From NCBI GenBank assembly GCA_021809305.1, contig JAKBAF010000049.1, positions 1 through 7,980 on the forward strand: DNA of 7,980 nucleotides. The letters are read 5' to 3'. The notes under the pieces are model-generated. The model worked only from the letters and a program-made list of their open reading frames with translations, was not told where the DNA came from and ran no database searches. Each line of letters opens with the position of its first letter. The stretch's first letter is position 1. This DNA is from a bacterium. Lineage in GTDB: Bacteria; Chlamydiota; Chlamydiia; Chlamydiales; JAFEGQ01. The position numbers were made by a program, and so were the translations under genes. Below, one piece after another: positions 6,167-7,980 of this stretch.

Positions 6167-7674
6167 CTCTTTAACTCCATAAGGTGATCAATTGGGGTGC
6201 CAGATGGCATCATGGGGGCAAGGAAGTGCTCGTAGATCGGTTCATCATAGAGCTCTACCTGGGCTACAACCCCAGATGCGCTCCCTCCCCCTTCCGCGAT
6301 GAGAACCTCAAGTGCCACCTCTGTGCGATAAGCGCTCTCTCTGATCTCATCTAAGATGTGGGCAATTAAGCCAGGCGATGCTACAGGCCGCGCTACCGCC
6401 TGTAGCTCTGCAGCAACAAGCGATCTCAGGGGAAGGGCTCTTTGCAAAAGGTCTCCCGCATCCGCAAGATCAATTGCTCTCACACCTGGAATGCCAATTC
6501 CGGCCCCTGTCGCGTTGAGCCAGACGCACTCTGGATGCTCTTTGGCAAAGGCGGCAAGCCAGCTCGATTCTAGCAGCCATTTGGCTGCTGTGAAAGTTGG
6601 CAGGCCCTTCACATCAAGCGATGCAATCACTCCCTCAGCTGGATTTTTTGCGCCATCAACACCCCTTGCATACTCTACCCCACCCGTAAAAGCGAGATCC
6701 ACCCCCACAAAGAGGATGGGCGAGCAGCCAAGACGAAAGGCAAGAGAGGCAAGAAAGCAGGTAACACTGCACCCCTCTTCAACCCCCGACCCCTCAATTC
6801 CGAGCCTCTCATCGATCCACCCCTGAAGCGGATAGCCTGGTGCTCCATCAACGTAGAGCTTGGGCCCTTGAATCGCCTCAAGGATTCCGGGATGGATGCG
6901 GTGGCGGTAGAAGTAGGGCAGCTCAAAGTAGTCGCCCCTAAGAGAGCGCTCGTAGTGCTGAATTGTGGGATCGATGCCACCACCAAAGTGAGGAAGGAGT
7001 CCGCCCCGACTCATTGCTGTTAGCGCCGATCCGCCAGCAAAGATTAGAGCGCGCTCTTCAAGTAAAGAGAGCTGCGCAAAAGAGTCGTTGAGGGAGGCGC
7101 CTGCCCCGCAGATGATGGCGCCCACACCTTGGAATGAGCCAAAGAGGGAAGAGGCGAGTCCACTTGTTGCAAGATGTGGGATGTTTTGGGGCAAGTGGGA
7201 GAAAAAAGGGTTGTCTTGAGAGAGGAGCTCCTTGCGAAGGGAGCGCTCTCCAGCAATGCCAAGTAGGAGCGCCCCTTTTAAGCGCTGAAAGCGCTCTCCC
7301 CTTTCCTTTAAGTTGCGCTCGCTTGCCATCAGCTCAAATCGCCTCTCACCAATCTCTTCGGCGAGAAGCCCGGCGTACGCCTCATCAGGAAGCTCTCCAC
7401 AGTGAAGGGTGGCCTGAGGGTGGTGCGCAAGGCTATAACCCACATCCGATCTCAGCCACCCTCGCACGAGCGCGATATCCTCTTCGATAAAGAAGAGGCG
7501 CCGATGGGGGTCAGCATTAAGCCAGAGGAGCAGCTGGTGGGCCCCCTCGCCAGTTCCAACACCAAAGAGGAGCGCGCAATCGATCTCATCGAGGGAAAGC
7601 CTGCCATAGTCGCCAGGTGGCGCCTCCCCTTCAGCTCCAAATCGAAGCTGGGTCATCCAACTGGCCATTTTCAT
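6127..7674 (-). CDS. DUF115 / MptE-like (Maf-type) protein with rebuilt N-terminus
   Basis: This is a 515-residue protein of the DUF115 group, which includes the 6-hydroxymethylpterin pyrophosphokinase MptE and Maf motility-associated glycosyltransferase-like factors. An N-terminal glycine-rich segment (LLFGVGTGEGAHQ, about 36-48) precedes FFIEEDIALVRGWL. The DUF115 core has IICGAGASLNDSF (about 187-199), PHFGGGIDPT (about 228-237) and GCSVTCFLASLAFRLGC leading to FVGVDLAFT (about 322-330). There is no signal peptide or membrane span. The substrate is unknown: pterin or sugar-phosphate transfer is possible, and no flagellar gene is nearby. The present start ATG 7674 belongs to the terminal repeat of the inserted element. 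The ancestral start was probably ATG 7895-7893 across the insertion. No good Shine-Dalgarno precedes 7674, so initiation may rely on the ATGA overlap or on ATG 7656. Confidence 0.88.
   Translation of the reverse strand: MKMASWMTQLRFGAEGEAPPGDYGRLSLDEIDCALLFGVGTGEGAHQLLLWLNADPHRRLFFIEEDIALVRGWLRSDVGYSLAHHPQATLHCGELPDEAYAGLLAEEIGERRFELMASERNLKERGERFQRLKGALLLGIAGERSLRKELLSQDNPFFSHLPQNIPHLATSGLASSLFGSFQGVGAIICGAGASLNDSFAQLSLLEERALIFAGGSALTAMSRGGLLPHFGGGIDPTIQHYERSLRGDYFELPYFYRHRIHPGILEAIQGPKLYVDGAPGYPLQGWIDERLGIEGSGVEEGCSVTCFLASLAFRLGCSPILFVGVDLAFTGGVEYARGVDGAKNPAEGVIASLDVKGLPTFTAAKWLLESSWLAAFAKEHPECVWLNATGAGIGIPGVRAIDLADAGDLLQRALPLRSLVAAELQAVARPVASPGLIAHILDEIRESAYRTEVALEVLIAEGGGSASGVVAQVELYDEPIYEHFLAPMMPSGTPIDHLMELKRWQQRSTLFKRVS
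7655..7662 (+). repeat. Target-site duplication, left copy (ATCCAACT)
   Basis: ATCCAACT directly precedes the GGCC end of the mobile element and is repeated exactly at 7885-7892 after its other GGCC end. A flanking C extends the match to 9 bp if it is not counted in the element. Confidence 0.85.
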
Positions 7675-7884
7675 AATTTCGCCAGTTTGATGGCCACAGG
7701 CGTGGCCAGAACTAAAGCGGTACGGGAGTACCGCACTCCAAATTTGAGCTTACGGCACGGATACTTAGCATTAGGTTCCGATATGGAGTGCGGCACCCCT
7801 GTGCCGCTTTGGCTCCGGGCACGCCTGTGCCCGCCATTCACATAGAGACGATCTATATCGAATGACGAAACTATGAAAATGGCC
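7663..7884. mobile_element. MITE-like palindromic element B, 222 bp
   Basis: The 19-bp terminal inverted repeats are GGCCATTTTCATAATTTCG (7663-7681) and the complement of 7866-7884, with one mismatch. An exact 8-bp direct repeat flanks the element. The interior holds four hairpins with 7-bp stems and 4-nt loops: 7691-7708 (loop AGGC), 7717-7734 (loop GGGA), 7790-7807 (loop CCCT) and 7816-7833 (loop GCCT). Bases 7692-7740 and the complement of 7784-7832 match at 40 of 49 positions without gaps, so the element is one large palindrome of paired hairpins around a 43-nt centre. There is no transposase, so it would need one in trans. It lies on the junction between the truncated upstream gene and DUF115. 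Confidence 0.88.
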
Positions 7885-7895
7885 ATCCAACTCAT
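7671..7895 (-). other. Open frame through the mobile element, ending in ATGA overlap with DUF115
   Basis: Starting at the ancestral DUF115 start codon (ATG 7895) the frame reads MSWMAIF and stays open through the entire 222-bp element (74 codons). It stops at TGA 7673-7671, which overlaps the new DUF115 ATG. The translation (for example PHSISEPNAKYPC) is dictated by palindromic DNA and resembles no known domain, so a functional peptide is doubtful. A coupling leader that delivers ribosomes to DUF115 is the more plausible role. The openness could also be chance or selected. Confidence 0.35.
7885..7892 (+). repeat. Target-site duplication, right copy (ATCCAACT)
   Basis: This is the exact match of 7655-7662, abutting the right GGCC end of element B. 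It lies within the original DUF115 start region (complement AGTTGGAT, codons for Ser-Trp-Met). Confidence 0.85.
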
Positions 7896-7896
7896 C

Positions 7897-7980
7897 TTAT
7901 GGCAAGTGTTGCTCATACTCATCTCGCGCCGCTCGAAGGAGCTCTAAGTTAGTTTGAACGGACCTTAGAAGAAAGAGAGG
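7897..7980 (-). CDS. Partial upstream gene, C-terminal 27 residues only
   Basis: A minus-strand frame enters at the window end and reads LRSVQTNLELLRAARDEYEQ, then HLP and TAA (7899-7897). The composition is that of a charged amphipathic C-terminal helix. The stop lies one base before the ancestral DUF115 start codon (TAA-G-ATG), the tight spacing of an operon. Function cannot be identified from 27 residues. The coding interpretation rests on that spacing and on the open frame. Confidence 0.55.
   Translation of the reverse strand, partial: PLFLLRSVQTNLELLRAARDEYEQHLP

Noticed and set aside
6356..7490. Plus-strand open frames of 118-156 codons opposite DUF115
   Set aside because: They are antisense shadows of a frame with clear DUF115 motifs, and have no ribosome binding site or recognisable domain.
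7663..7884. CRISPR-like or riboswitch interpretation of the repeated hairpins
   Set aside because: The hairpins are mirrored rather than regularly spaced direct repeats, and the terminal inverted repeats plus target duplication explain the block as a mobile element.

Overview
Taxon. The window looks like a chromosomal piece of a Gram-negative host-associated bacterium. I lean towards an environmental lineage of Chlamydiota (inference, moderate to low confidence). The reasons are an inverse-autotransporter-type outer-membrane protein, a MptE/Maf-like DUF115 protein beside a YwqK/MORN_2 protein, a tRNA-Leu gene without encoded CCA, and small palindromic elements among ordinary housekeeping genes. 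No phage, plasmid, transposase or CRISPR gene is visible.

Layout, left to right. Bases 1-116 are one side of a palindromic repeat (family A). Next come a HAD-superfamily phosphatase gene (minus), a tRNA-Leu(CAA) gene with a recognisable promoter (plus), and an unrecognised 173-codon gene (plus). A convergent intergenic spacer holds a symmetric stem-loop. Then comes a ~3 kb minus-strand gene for a surface protein with an N-terminal inverse-autotransporter-like beta-barrel and a long beta-helix-like passenger. A second, complete, inverted copy of family A lies at 4813-4986. After it, all on the minus strand, come a YbaK-type aminoacyl-tRNA deacylase gene, a YwqK/MORN_2 protein gene and a DUF115 (MptE/Maf-like) gene that overlaps the YwqK gene by 40 nt. 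Last is a 222-bp non-coding-type mobile element (family B), followed by the 3' end of one more minus-strand gene.

Main discovery. Element B (7663-7884) is a MITE-like insertion with 19-bp terminal inverted repeats (one mismatch) and an exact 8-bp target duplication (ATCCAACT). It sits precisely on the junction of two genes that were originally coupled as TAA-G-ATG. Removing it in silico restores a DUF115 gene starting MSWMTQ one base after the stop codon of the upstream gene. The insertion has rewired the junction: the old start codon now opens a 74-codon frame through the element, that frame ends in an ATGA overlap, and the terminal repeat supplies a new in-frame ATG for DUF115. Inside, the element carries four 7-bp tetraloop hairpins arranged as a larger palindrome, with compensatory base changes between the two halves.

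Second discovery. Family A occurs as two inverted copies about 4.7 kb apart. Each has a 19-20 bp hairpin stem whose two differing base pairs have changed on both strands together (TC:GA versus CG:CG), so pairing is preserved. The outer ends of the element coincide with the stop codons of the HAD gene and the ybaK-like gene, with TAAA flanking both ends of the complete copy. This looks like a mobile or REP-like element used or tolerated as a gene-end structure.

Gene relationships. DUF115 and YwqK form a translationally coupled pair with the truncated upstream gene. The deacylase probably has its own promoter. The surface protein, the tRNA and the HAD gene are independent units.
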